This document shows, piece by piece, positions 1 to 5,627 of a stretch of DNA of 5,627 nucleotides. The DNA comes from Rhizobiaceae bacterium UBA1291 (GTDB lineage Bacteria; Pseudomonadota; Alphaproteobacteria; Rhizobiales; Rhizobiaceae). A program made the translations under genes and the position numbers. The DNA is taken from the NCBI GenBank assembly GCA_002307905.1, contig DBUL01000217.1:26058-31684 (forward strand). The letters are read 5' to 3'. Numbering within the stretch: the first letter of the stretch is position 1; every line of letters begins with the position of its first letter. The notes below the pieces were generated by a model. It searched no databases and was not told the DNA's origin. It worked only from the letters and a program-made list of their open reading frames with translations.

Positions 1-2
1 AT

Positions 3-665
3 CCCGAATTGCGGCCCGAACAATTTGTTCGCGCCGTTCGGGACATCGCCACGCAGGCGCAGTTCGCGCTTGTCTTCGATGAGGTCGTGACGGGCTTCCG
101 CGTCCATCCGGGTGGGATGCAGGCGGTCTGGGGCATCAAGGGCGACATGGCGACCTATGGCAAGGTGATCGGCGGAGGCATGCCGATCGGCGTGCTCGCC
201 GGCGACGCCAGGTTCATGGATGCGCTCGATGGAGGCCACTGGAACTACGGTGATGATTCCGTGCCGATTTTCGCGCCGACATTCTTTGCCGGGACCTTTG
301 TACGCCATCCTGTTGTGCTGTCAGCGGCCCGGGCGGTCCTGAAGCATATCAAGGACGACGGTGCGGCCCTCTACGATCGCGTCGCCCAGCGCACGGAAGC
401 GCTTGTTAGCGAAATCAACGCCGACCTGGAAAGGCGCGGTGTCGCGCCCCACATCCAAGGGTACAAGAGCTGGTTCGTGACTGATTTCAGCAATCAGGAT
501 CCGCTCGGCGGGCTGCTCTATCCATATCTGCGCCTGAATGGCGTGCACATCCAGGATGGCTATCCATGCTTCCTGACCACGGCACACACCGAGGAGGACT
601 TCCGCTTTATCGCCAAGGCCTTCCGGGACGGTGTGGATGCTCTGCAGGCGGTGGGGATCCTCGCT
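3..665 (+). other. Aminotransferase domain (class III, GSA-AT-like), C-terminal half
   Basis: This is the C-terminal part of a fold-type I, PLP-dependent aminotransferase embedded in the synthetase. The motif FDEVVTGFR (Asp at 78-80) supplies the acidic residue that contacts the pyridine nitrogen. The PLP Schiff-base lysine is in ATYGKVIGGG, with the Lys codon at 162-164. The segment APTFFAGTFVRHP (from about 276) matches the phosphate-contacting region of glutamate-1-semialdehyde aminotransferase relatives. In that family the lysine normally sits about 260 residues into a ~430-residue domain, so roughly 200 residues are missing to the left. Domain-embedded members (MycA, McyE) transfer an amino group to the beta-carbon of a carrier-bound beta-keto acyl chain. 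That role is inferred here from homology and position. A Gly/Ala-rich linker (about 669-689) follows. Confidence 0.9.
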
Positions 666-3600
666 CCGAACGGCGCGGGCGCAGGCGCGATCCTGCAGGC
701 GTCTTCCAAGCTATCCGACAAAGAGATCGTCAGACAGGAAGCGTCCACGAGGCCGGACACGGTGTCATTAACGGAGGCGCAGGCCGAAATCTGGCTTGCG
801 GCCCAGGCGGGTGACGAGGCCTCCTGTTCCTTCAACGAGTCCTTCACCCTCAGGCTGGAGGGCAATCTCGACGAGGCCGCATTCGCCAACGCCTTAAAGA
901 CGGTCATCGATCGCCACGACGCCCTGCACATCCGCTTCGGCCGCTCCGGCGAACACTTCAGCTTCATCCCCGATTTCGCCCTCGACATGCCGATCCTGGA
1001 CATGACGCAGGAGGCCGACTGCGAGGCTACCCTACGGGACCTCGTCAAGTCCGAAGCGGCTATTCCTTTCGATCTGGTCAATGGACCGCTGGCGAGGGCC
1101 TTGCTGGTTCGGCTCGCTGGCGACAGGCACGCATTCGTCTTCACGGCCCATCACATTGTCTGCGACGGTTGGTCGATGAACGTGCTGATCGAGGAATTGT
1201 CGGCCGCCTATTCGGCCGCAATTCGCGGTGAGACCGTTCAGTTCGAGCCTGCGGTTTCCTTTGCCACCTACGCGGCGGAGTTCGCACCGAAGTCCGAACC
1301 GACGGGAGAAACCGCGCGTTTCTGGCTGGACCAGTTCAAGGAGATACCTGAGGTGCTTGAGATGCCGTTCGACCGGCCGCACCCGGAGCACAGGACGTTC
1401 GCAGGCGGTAGCTCTACGCAAACAATCGACAAGGAGGTCTACAAGCAGCTTAAGAAGCGTGGCGCTGGCGCGGGCGCAACGCTTTTTTCGACGCTGCTCG
1501 CGGCTCTTCAGGTCATGGTCTCGCGCCTTGCCGGGCAATCGGACGTGGTCATCGCGGTTCCCTCAGCCGGCCAGAGCCTTGTGGAGGACAAGATCCTGGT
1601 CGGACACTGCGTCAACCTTCTGCCGTTGCGCCAGTCCGTTGATGCCTCATCTTCCTTCAAGGATCATCTCAAGGCCACGCAACAATTGGTATTAAAGGCC
1701 TTCGAGCATCAGGATTATACCTATGGCACCCTCGTGCGGGCGCTTAACATTCGCCGCGATCCTCACCGCCTTCCGCTGACGGGCATACAATTCAATCTCG
1801 AACGGGTTACGGCCAATGCCGAGTTTTCCGGGCTGACCGCGAAAATCGAACCCAATGCCAAGGCCTTTTCAAACTTCGACATGTTTTTGAACATGATCGA
1901 GAGTGCCGACGGCATACGCATTGACGTCGATTACAATGCTGACGTGCTTGACCAGGAGACCGTCGAGCGCTGGATCGATCATTTTATCACGCTCGTTACC
2001 GCGCTGGCTAACGACATGGAGCGGCCGGTGGCGGAACTGCCGCTTCTCTCAGAGACGGAACTCGACTGGTTGGCAACCGGTCTGAATGAGAGCGTTGCCG
2101 ACTACGAGCGTGACCAGACAATTGTCTCGCTCTTCGCGCGGAGGGCCGCGGAGCAGCCCGCCGCCATCGCTGCCATCCACCAGGGCAGAACGATCAGTTA
2201 CGGCGAACTCGAGGCGCACTCCAACCGACTCGCCCGCCACATCCGCGCCGTTGTGCCGGAAGGGGGGCAGCGCGTCGCAGTCCTGGTCGAGCGTTCGCTC
2301 GACATGCTCATCGCGCTTCTGGCGACCATGAAAGCCGGGCACGCCTATGTGCCGCTCGATCCGGAACACCCGGAGGCGCGTTTGCGCCAGACGCTAGAAA
2401 CCGCGCATCCGGTCGCCATCATCTGCGACAGCGATTCTTCGGCCAGGCTTGCCGGCGACGGCGATCGTGTCGTCCGCCTGGACAAGGAAAGCGGCGCCTT
2501 CGCGGATCAGTCCGAAGCGCCGATCGAGGACCTGCCGTCCGATACAATGGCTCCCGCCTATGTCATCTTCACGTCCGGTTCCACGGGTACGCCCAAGGGT
2601 GTCGAGGTGTCCCACCGGGCGCTCGTCAATTTCCTGGCGTCGATGGCGCGCGAACCCGGTTTCACGCAGGACGATACGATCGTCGCAGTGACGACGGTTT
2701 CCTTCGACATCGCCGGGCTCGAACTCTACCTGCCGCTCGTAACCGGCGGCAAGGTGGTTATCGCTGATCGCGGGCAGGTTCAGGACGGGTTCGCGCTCGT
2801 TCGGCTCGTCGAGGAGAGCGGCGCTACGGTGCTGCAGGCGACACCGACGCTCTGGCAGATGCTGGTCGAGGCCGGCATTGGAAAGGTGAGCGGCAGACTG
2901 AAGATGTTGTGTGGCGGCGAGCCGCTTCCCAAGGACCTGGCGAAGGCGCTCGTCGCCATCGGCGCGGAATTGTGGAACATGTACGGCCCGACGGAGACGA
3001 CGATCTGGTCCTCGGTGCAGCGCATTCTCGATGACGATGCTCCGATCACGATCGGTCATCCGATCGCGAACACCGAACTCCACATCATCGACGGCAATGG
3101 CAGGCTGGCGCCCGTCGGCGTGGCGGGGGAGCTGCATATCGGTGGTGATGGCCTGGCTCGCGGTTATTTCGAACGGCCGGACCTGACGGAGAAGGCCTTC
3201 GTCGAATGTGACATCGGGACCGGTGGCGTTCGCCGGCTCTACAAGACGGGCGATATAGGCAAGCGCCTGACCGATGGCTCGCTTCAGCTGCTAGGTCGCC
3301 GAGACAACCAGATCAAACTGCGTGGTTTCCGCATAGAGCTGGGAGACATCGAGTCTGTCGTCTCCCAGGTCGCAGGCGTGCGCCAATGCGCGGTGGTCGG
3401 CGTCCGCAACAGCAAAGGTGATCCGGCGCTGGTCTGCTATTTCGTCGCCGAACCGGGTATTGCGGCCCCGCTGGGCGAAACCCTCGCGGCCCACGCACGA
3501 TCTCAGCTCCCTGCCTATATGGTGCCGACTTACTGGCAACTCGAGGATGCGCTTCCCCAGACCGGGAACGGCAAGCTTGACCGCAACGCGCTGGCGAAGC

Positions 3601-3953
3601 GCGGCCTGCCTCAGCGTGAGAAAGTGTCGGTCAAGGTCGCGCCCCGGACTGAGATGGAGGAGAAGCTCGCCACGATCTGGAAAACCGTCCTCAACATGGA
3701 CGACATCGGCGTCGAGGACAATCTCTATGAGCTCGGGGCGGATTCGCTGACGATTTTCCGCATCGCCGCGCGCATGCTGGACGAGGGCCTGCCGCTGGAG
3801 GCCAAGCACCTGTTGCGCCATCCTTCAATTGCTGAACTGGCGGCCTACGCGGACGAACAGGAGAAGAGCGGCTTCGAGGCCATGGCCTACCAGATCCCCT
3901 CGCTGGCTGATTTTCGTAACGGCGCGCGTCGAGGAATGGGAAACGTGCAATGA
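3..3953 (+). CDS. Hybrid PKS/NRPS synthetase, partial at 5' end: aminotransferase-C-A(Gly)-PCP
   Basis: The reading frame is open from the window's left edge to a TGA at 3951-3953, so the true start lies upstream. The TTG at 9 is an internal Leu codon, not a start. Residue numbers here count from that codon. Domains in order are: class III aminotransferase (to ~215), condensation (~252-690), adenylation (~705-1200), and PCP (~1212-1283), then a ~30-residue tail. This is a cytosolic megasynthase that aminates an incoming beta-keto acyl chain and couples it to an amino acid, predicted to be glycine. The aminotransferase-C junction is known from mycosubtilin/iturin MycA-type and microcystin McyE-type proteins, so KS, AT and ACP domains probably precede the window. 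There is no epimerase or thioesterase, so the chain passes on, most likely to the protein encoded by the overlapping next gene. I do not recognise the specific product and give no symbol. Confidence 0.93.
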   Translation, partial: PELRPEQFVRAVRDIATQAQFALVFDEVVTGFRVHPGGMQAVWGIKGDMATYGKVIGGGMPIGVLAGDARFMDALDGGHWNYGDDSVPIFAPTFFAGTFVRHPVVLSAARAVLKHIKDDGAALYDRVAQRTEALVSEINADLERRGVAPHIQGYKSWFVTDFSNQDPLGGLLYPYLRLNGVHIQDGYPCFLTTAHTEEDFRFIAKAFRDGVDALQAVGILAPNGAGAGAILQASSKLSDKEIVRQEASTRPDTVSLTEAQAEIWLAAQAGDEASCSFNESFTLRLEGNLDEAAFANALKTVIDRHDALHIRFGRSGEHFSFIPDFALDMPILDMTQEADCEATLRDLVKSEAAIPFDLVNGPLARALLVRLAGDRHAFVFTAHHIVCDGWSMNVLIEELSAAYSAAIRGETVQFEPAVSFATYAAEFAPKSEPTGETARFWLDQFKEIPEVLEMPFDRPHPEHRTFAGGSSTQTIDKEVYKQLKKRGAGAGATLFSTLLAALQVMVSRLAGQSDVVIAVPSAGQSLVEDKILVGHCVNLLPLRQSVDASSSFKDHLKATQQLVLKAFEHQDYTYGTLVRALNIRRDPHRLPLTGIQFNLERVTANAEFSGLTAKIEPNAKAFSNFDMFLNMIESADGIRIDVDYNADVLDQETVERWIDHFITLVTALANDMERPVAELPLLSETELDWLATGLNESVADYERDQTIVSLFARRAAEQPAAIAAIHQGRTISYGELEAHSNRLARHIRAVVPEGGQRVAVLVERSLDMLIALLATMKAGHAYVPLDPEHPEARLRQTLETAHPVAIICDSDSSARLAGDGDRVVRLDKESGAFADQSEAPIEDLPSDTMAPAYVIFTSGSTGTPKGVEVSHRALVNFLASMAREPGFTQDDTIVAVTTVSFDIAGLELYLPLVTGGKVVIADRGQVQDGFALVRLVEESGATVLQATPTLWQMLVEAGIGKVSGRLKMLCGGEPLPKDLAKALVAIGAELWNMYGPTETTIWSSVQRILDDDAPITIGHPIANTELHIIDGNGRLAPVGVAGELHIGGDGLARGYFERPDLTEKAFVECDIGTGGVRRLYKTGDIGKRLTDGSLQLLGRRDNQIKLRGFRIELGDIESVVSQVAGVRQCAVVGVRNSKGDPALVCYFVAEPGIAAPLGETLAAHARSQLPAYMVPTYWQLEDALPQTGNGKLDRNALAKRGLPQREKVSVKVAPRTEMEEKLATIWKTVLNMDDIGVEDNLYELGADSLTIFRIAARMLDEGLPLEAKHLLRHPSIAELAAYADEQEKSGFEAMAYQIPSLADFRNGARRGMGNVQ
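762..2085 (+). other. Condensation (C) domain 1, canonical catalytic motif
   Basis: This domain forms the amide between the upstream acyl (probably beta-amino acyl) chain and the aminoacyl-PCP of the same module. The core motifs are visible in order: C1 as SLTEAQAEIW (from 765), C2 as RHDALHIRF, C3 as HHIVCDGWS with the two His codons at 1149-1154 and Asp-Gly at 1164-1169, C4 around FATYAAEFA, C5 as VGHCVNLLPLR (1599-1631), and C6 starting EHQDYTYGTLV (from 1704). The catalytic second His is present. It lies directly after an aminotransferase with no carrier between, so it probably belongs to the C-domain type at PKS-to-NRPS junctions; no tree could be run to confirm that. The upstream boundary is approximate. 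Confidence 0.92.
2121..3610 (+). other. Adenylation (A) domain, predicted glycine-specific
   Basis: This domain activates an amino acid as its AMP ester and loads it on the adjacent PCP. Core motifs: A1 ISYGELEAHSNRLA, A2 MKAGHAYVPLD, A3 FTSGSTGTPKG (P-loop-like, from 2568), A4 FDIAGLE, A5 NMYGPTETTIW, A6 GELHIGGDGLARGY, A7 YKTGDI, A8 GRRDNQIKLRGFRIELGDIE, A9 LPAYMVP and A10 NGKLDR. Manual alignment to GrsA gives specificity residues Asp (codon at 2706), Ile (2709), Leu (2718), Gln (2835), Leu (2907), Gly (2913), Met (2979), Ile (3003), Trp (3006) and the invariant Lys of A10 (3573). This D-I-L-Q-L-G-M-I-W-K pattern is one position away from the widely reported glycine code DILQLGLIWK, as I recall it. 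All motifs are intact, so the domain is expected to be active. No N-methyltransferase or oxidase insertion is seen between A8 and A10. Confidence 0.92.
3642..3860 (+). other. Peptidyl carrier protein (PCP) domain 1
   Basis: The carrier holds the predicted glycyl and then the acyl-glycyl chain on a 4'-phosphopantetheine arm. The attachment motif is LGADSL, with the modified Ser codon at 3744-3746. Helix 1 is seen in TEMEEKLATIWKTVL, and the later helices in HLLRHPSIAELAAYA. Asp rather than His precedes the serine (GADS instead of GGHS). That form is seen in some carriers that adjoin PKS or epimerase domains, but no epimerase follows here, which fits achiral glycine. Confidence 0.93.
3861..3950 (+). 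other. C-terminal tail of first synthetase, possible docking segment
   Basis: About 30 residues follow the last PCP helix (from DEQEKSGFEAM to GARRGMGNVQ) and belong to no catalytic domain. Such tails often serve as docking elements that pass the chain to the next protein, whose N-terminus here has about 18 residues ahead of its C domain. I see no match to the classic COM-domain donor motif, so docking is inferred from position only. Confidence 0.35.
3931..3953 (+). promoter_or_regulatory. Translational coupling site: ATGA overlap with weak Shine-Dalgarno
   Basis: The start codon ATG (3950-3952) of the downstream synthetase overlaps the stop codon TGA (3951-3953) of the upstream one, in the ATGA arrangement typical of re-initiation. 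Two weak purine-rich elements lie upstream: GAGGA at 3931-3935, about 14 nt from the ATG, and GGGA at 3938-3941, about 8 nt away. Neither is a strong ribosome binding site at ideal spacing, which favours coupling over independent initiation. An in-frame ATG at 3959 is an alternative start, three codons later. Confidence 0.65.
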
Positions 3954-5627
3954 ACCAGATGGGAAACATCACGCCTGCCCCCAATACGACAACGGCGATC
4001 GTCGGAGAATTCCCCTGCACCCAGACCCAACTGCGCTGCTGGGTGCTGGATCAGCTGAAGCCGGGGAACCCGGCACTAAATGTTGCCGTGCGCTGGGAGG
4101 TCCGTGGGGAATTCAAAGCATCGACGATCGAAGCGGCGCTGCGCAGGATCATCCAGCGGCACGAAATCCTGCGCACGCGTTTCGTCGAACGCGATGGCCG
4201 CCCCTATCAGCAGGTCGTCGAAAGCGTCGACTTCAGGCTGTCGGTCATCGATCTCAGAAGCATGCCGGCCGAGCAGCGCGAGCAGCGGATCCTCTCCATC
4301 GGAGAGGAGACGGCATCCGCGCCTTTCGACCTGAGCCGACCGGGTCTCATTCGCGTGTCGCTGCTGATCGTCGAGAACGAGCGTGCCTTCATCCTGATTA
4401 CCGCGCACCAGAGCTGCTTTGATGGATGGTCGATCCGCGTGCTGGGCAGAGAGGTTGGCGAGATCGCGGCGGCGATCGAAGCGGGGCGGGCGCCGGACCT
4501 GCCGGACCTCCCCCTGCAATACGGCGACTTCGCGCTGTGGCAAGAAGCCTATCTCGACAGCTACGGCTTCGATACCGAAAAGACGTTCTGGCGGGAACAA
4601 CTGGTCGGCGCGCCCTATTTCGAGGTGCCACCCGATCATCCGCGCAAGGCCCAGAAGACGAACAACGGGAATATCCTGTCGGTCGTGAAACCTTTGGAGT
4701 TCAGCGAGAGGATCGAGAATGCGGCCCGCGAGAACCGCGTTTCGCTCTACAGCTACGGCGCGGCGGTGATGAGCGCGATGCTCCACCGATACACGGGCGC
4801 CGGTGATATCCTGTTTGGAACGCAGATTGCCGGGCGGGACCATTCCGATCTGGAGAACCTGATCGGCGTCTTCATCAACAACCTGGTGCTTCGCTTCCAT
4901 GTCGCGAAGGATGTATCCTTCCTCGATCATCTGCGGGTCTCGAGCGAAGTCGTAAAAGCGACGCTCAACCACCAGCGCATGCCGTTTAACAAACTGGTCG
5001 AACTGATCAATCCGCCGCGGGACCCCTCGCGCAATCCTCTGATCTCGGTGAACTTCAACCTGCAGAAGGCCTTCCTCGAGGATCGGCGCTATGGCTCCTT
5101 CGAACTCATCAGCGCTCCGTCGCAATCGCCGGGCGTCATCTACGACCTCAGCTTCATCATGATCGGCCGCCCGTCCGGTTGGCGGATGTCGATCGAGTAC
5201 AACACAGATCTCTTCGATCGGGCCACCATCGAAAAACTGCTCCAGATGTGGCAGGACGCCTACGAGCTTGCGCTCAGCAGACCGGCAGCCCCCCTGTCAC
5301 TACTTGTGGCGCCTGGCGAGGGAGGTGATTTCGGCACGTCGGGGAGCCGCGTGACGCAAACACCGGTCGGCGCTCTCTCCGGGATTCGGGCAGGCCGTGT
5401 CGAAACCGCGGAGTTGCCAGCGGTGAACTCTCGTGAGCGGATGTCGCCACCCGAGCGGGTCGCGGCGCTCGCGGAGATCTGGGCTCGGGTGCTGGACGTG
5501 AAATCGGTGCGGGCCGAAGACGATTTCTTTGCGCTCGGCGGCCATTCGCTGCTGGCGCTGCGCATGCTGATGGCCTTTCCGCTGTTCGCGCTGCTGGCGG
5601 TGTGGTCGGCGCGCCGCGCCGCGCCGC
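3950..5627 (+). CDS. NRPS protein, partial at 3' end: C-PCP module without adenylation domain
   Basis: The frame starts at ATG 3950 and stays open for 559 codons to the window edge, so the gene is cut at its 3' end. It encodes a short N-terminal extension (residues 1-18), a condensation domain (~19-445), a ~50-residue linker, and the beginning of a PCP whose Ser is residue 533. No A-domain core motifs (TSGSTG, YGPTE, TGD, GRxDxQ) occur between C and PCP, so its carrier must be loaded in trans, loaded by a later domain, or not used for an amino acid at all. The C3 histidine pair is His-Gln. It overlaps the preceding synthetase gene by 4 bases and so is probably the next protein in the line, receiving the glycine-extended chain. 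The last ~20 residues depart from PCP sequence. Further domains may lie beyond the window. Confidence 0.9.
   Translation, partial: MNQMGNITPAPNTTTAIVGEFPCTQTQLRCWVLDQLKPGNPALNVAVRWEVRGEFKASTIEAALRRIIQRHEILRTRFVERDGRPYQQVVESVDFRLSVIDLRSMPAEQREQRILSIGEETASAPFDLSRPGLIRVSLLIVENERAFILITAHQSCFDGWSIRVLGREVGEIAAAIEAGRAPDLPDLPLQYGDFALWQEAYLDSYGFDTEKTFWREQLVGAPYFEVPPDHPRKAQKTNNGNILSVVKPLEFSERIENAARENRVSLYSYGAAVMSAMLHRYTGAGDILFGTQIAGRDHSDLENLIGVFINNLVLRFHVAKDVSFLDHLRVSSEVVKATLNHQRMPFNKLVELINPPRDPSRNPLISVNFNLQKAFLEDRRYGSFELISAPSQSPGVIYDLSFIMIGRPSGWRMSIEYNTDLFDRATIEKLLQMWQDAYELALSRPAAPLSLLVAPGEGGDFGTSGSRVTQTPVGALSGIRAGRVETAELPAVNSRERMSPPERVAALAEIWARVLDVKSVRAEDDFFALGGHSLLALRMLMAFPLFALLAVWSARRAAP
4004..5285 (+). 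other. Condensation (C) domain 2 with His-to-Gln in the HHxxxDG motif
   Basis: All recognisable C-domain motifs are present in order: C1 as FPCTQTQLRCW (residues 21-31), C2 as RHEILRTRF (70-78), C3 as HQSCFDGWS (153-161), C4 as YGDFALWQ (from 191), C5 as IGVFINNLVLR (305-315), and C6 starting NHQRMPFNKLVELI (from 340). The first His (4406-4408), Asp (4421-4423) and Gly (4424-4426) of HHxxxDG are kept, but the second, normally catalytic, position is Gln (CAG, 4409-4411). This is not the DxxxxD motif of heterocyclisation domains, nor an epimerase, since the C5/C6 motifs match true C domains. In classical C domains, changing the second His usually cripples condensation, although the free-standing VibH is known to tolerate loss of its equivalent. 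It may therefore be inactive, altered, or reliant on other residues. Confidence 0.9.
5286..5440 (+). other. C-to-PCP linker with an A10-like segment (possible A-domain scar)
   Basis: This ~50-residue stretch occupies the place where a ~500-residue A domain would normally sit. It is Gly/Ser/Thr/Val-rich and has no A-domain core motif. At 5390-5425 it encodes A-G-R-V-E-T-A-E-L-P-A-V. That lines up with the usual end of an adenylation domain, N-G-K-V-D-R-x-x-L-P-x-P, with Arg in place of the catalytic Lys and Glu in place of Asp. The reading is suggestive: an A domain could have been lost by an in-frame deletion that left its last few residues. Chance resemblance in a low-complexity linker is also possible. 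Confidence 0.5.
5441..5627 (+). other. Peptidyl carrier protein (PCP) domain 2, incomplete
   Basis: Helix 1 (SPPERVAALAEIWARVLDV) and the phosphopantetheine motif FFALGGHSLLALRM are canonical, with the Ser codon at 5546-5548. A normal PCP continues with helix 2 and a charged stretch of the R-(I/V)-R-x-x-F type, then a helix ending in a (H/A)PT(I/V)xxLA motif. Here the frame instead reads MLMAFPLFALLAVW then SARRAAP to the window edge. The domain is therefore incomplete as read, either through a real sequence change or an error at the end. Confidence 0.8.
5568..5627 (+). other. Anomalous window end: hydrophobic, GC-rich non-PCP sequence
   Basis: From about 5568 the translation no longer follows the carrier-protein fold and becomes a run of about 14 hydrophobic residues followed by Arg/Ala. 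The DNA ends in a run of only G and C (5607-5627, gcgcgccgcgcc-like). An 11-base string, cgctgctggcg, occurs at 5547-5557 and again at 5589-5599, close to the switch. The other two forward frames do not restore a PCP: one hits TGA at once and the other gives Gly/Ala-rich sequence. A chimeric assembly join is the simplest explanation, though a genuine gene fusion or truncation cannot be excluded. Confidence 0.55.

Noticed and set aside
9..11. TTG as the start codon of the first gene
   Set aside because: The frame is open upstream to the window edge and the encoded protein begins in the middle of an aminotransferase domain, so this is an internal leucine.
672..1478. Repeated 12-base string ggcgcgggcgca (672-683 and 1467-1478), both encoding a Gly-Ala-Gly-Ala run
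   Set aside because: One copy is in the aminotransferase-C linker and the other in a C-domain turn. The match is explained by Gly/Ala codons in GC-rich DNA and no wider similarity surrounds it.
2394..3137. Minus-strand open frame of about 247 codons opposite the adenylation domain
   Set aside because: It is a shadow of the A domain on the other strand, with composition typical of antisense GC-rich sequence and no family resemblance.
3829..4422. Plus-strand frame spanning the junction of the two synthetase genes
   Set aside because: It overlaps the end of the PCP 1 gene and the conserved first half of C domain 2 in another frame, and its translation has no recognisable motifs.
4076..5125. 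Long minus-strand open frame of about 349 codons opposite the second synthetase gene
   Set aside because: It lies wholly antisense to a confidently identified C domain, its translation is Arg/Asp/Gln-rich with no recognisable domain, and long antisense frames are expected in GC-rich coding DNA.
4004..5285. Epimerase or heterocyclisation domain instead of a C domain for the second gene
   Set aside because: The heterocyclisation DxxxxD motif is absent, and the C1, C4, C5 and C6 motifs match condensation domains. Only the second His of C3 differs.
5551..5627. A frameshift as the cause of the broken PCP 2
   Set aside because: Reading the other two forward frames from 5551 gives an immediate TGA in one and a Gly/Ala-rich stretch in the other, so no single shift restores a carrier-protein helix.

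Overview
The window is a fragment of a modular biosynthetic gene cluster, read entirely on the + strand. It carries two adjoining assembly-line genes, both cut by the window edges. The base composition is GC-rich, with strong G/C preference at third codon positions. Together with the Proteobacteria-like style of the synthetase domains, this suggests an alphaproteobacterium, perhaps rhizobial, but no taxonomic marker is present and I hold that loosely.

Positions 3-3953 are the 3' part of a large hybrid synthetase gene. In order it encodes the C-terminal half of a PLP-dependent class III (glutamate-1-semialdehyde type) aminotransferase domain, a condensation (C) domain with an intact HHxxxDG motif, an adenylation (A) domain with all core motifs, and a peptidyl carrier protein (PCP). 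The specificity residues I extracted by aligning to the phenylalanine-activating domain GrsA read D-I-L-Q-L-G-M-I-W-K, which closely matches the code for glycine. An aminotransferase placed directly before a C domain is the layout of mycosubtilin/iturin and microcystin-type lines. There it converts a beta-keto polyketide thioester into a beta-amino acyl chain. The expected intermediate here is therefore a beta-amino acyl-glycine thioester, and a polyketide synthase module is expected upstream of the window.

Positions 3950-5627 are the 5' part of a second NRPS gene, translationally coupled to the first by an ATGA overlap. It is open to the window end. It encodes a C domain followed, after only about 50 residues, by a PCP, with no adenylation domain between them. 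Its C3 motif reads H-Q-S-C-F-D-G, so the second (catalytic) histidine of HHxxxDG is glutamine. The linker contains a short stretch resembling the A10 end of an adenylation domain, which could be a scar of A-domain loss. The last ~60 bases, after the PCP phosphopantetheine serine, do not look like a PCP: they encode a hydrophobic segment and end in GC-rich low-complexity sequence. This may be a misassembled contig edge or a real truncation.

The two genes fill the window. No promoter, terminator, RNA gene, mobile element or CRISPR array is visible. The most interesting biology is the joint between a conventional beta-amino-acyl/glycine module and a following C-PCP module that lacks both its own A domain and the canonical catalytic histidine.
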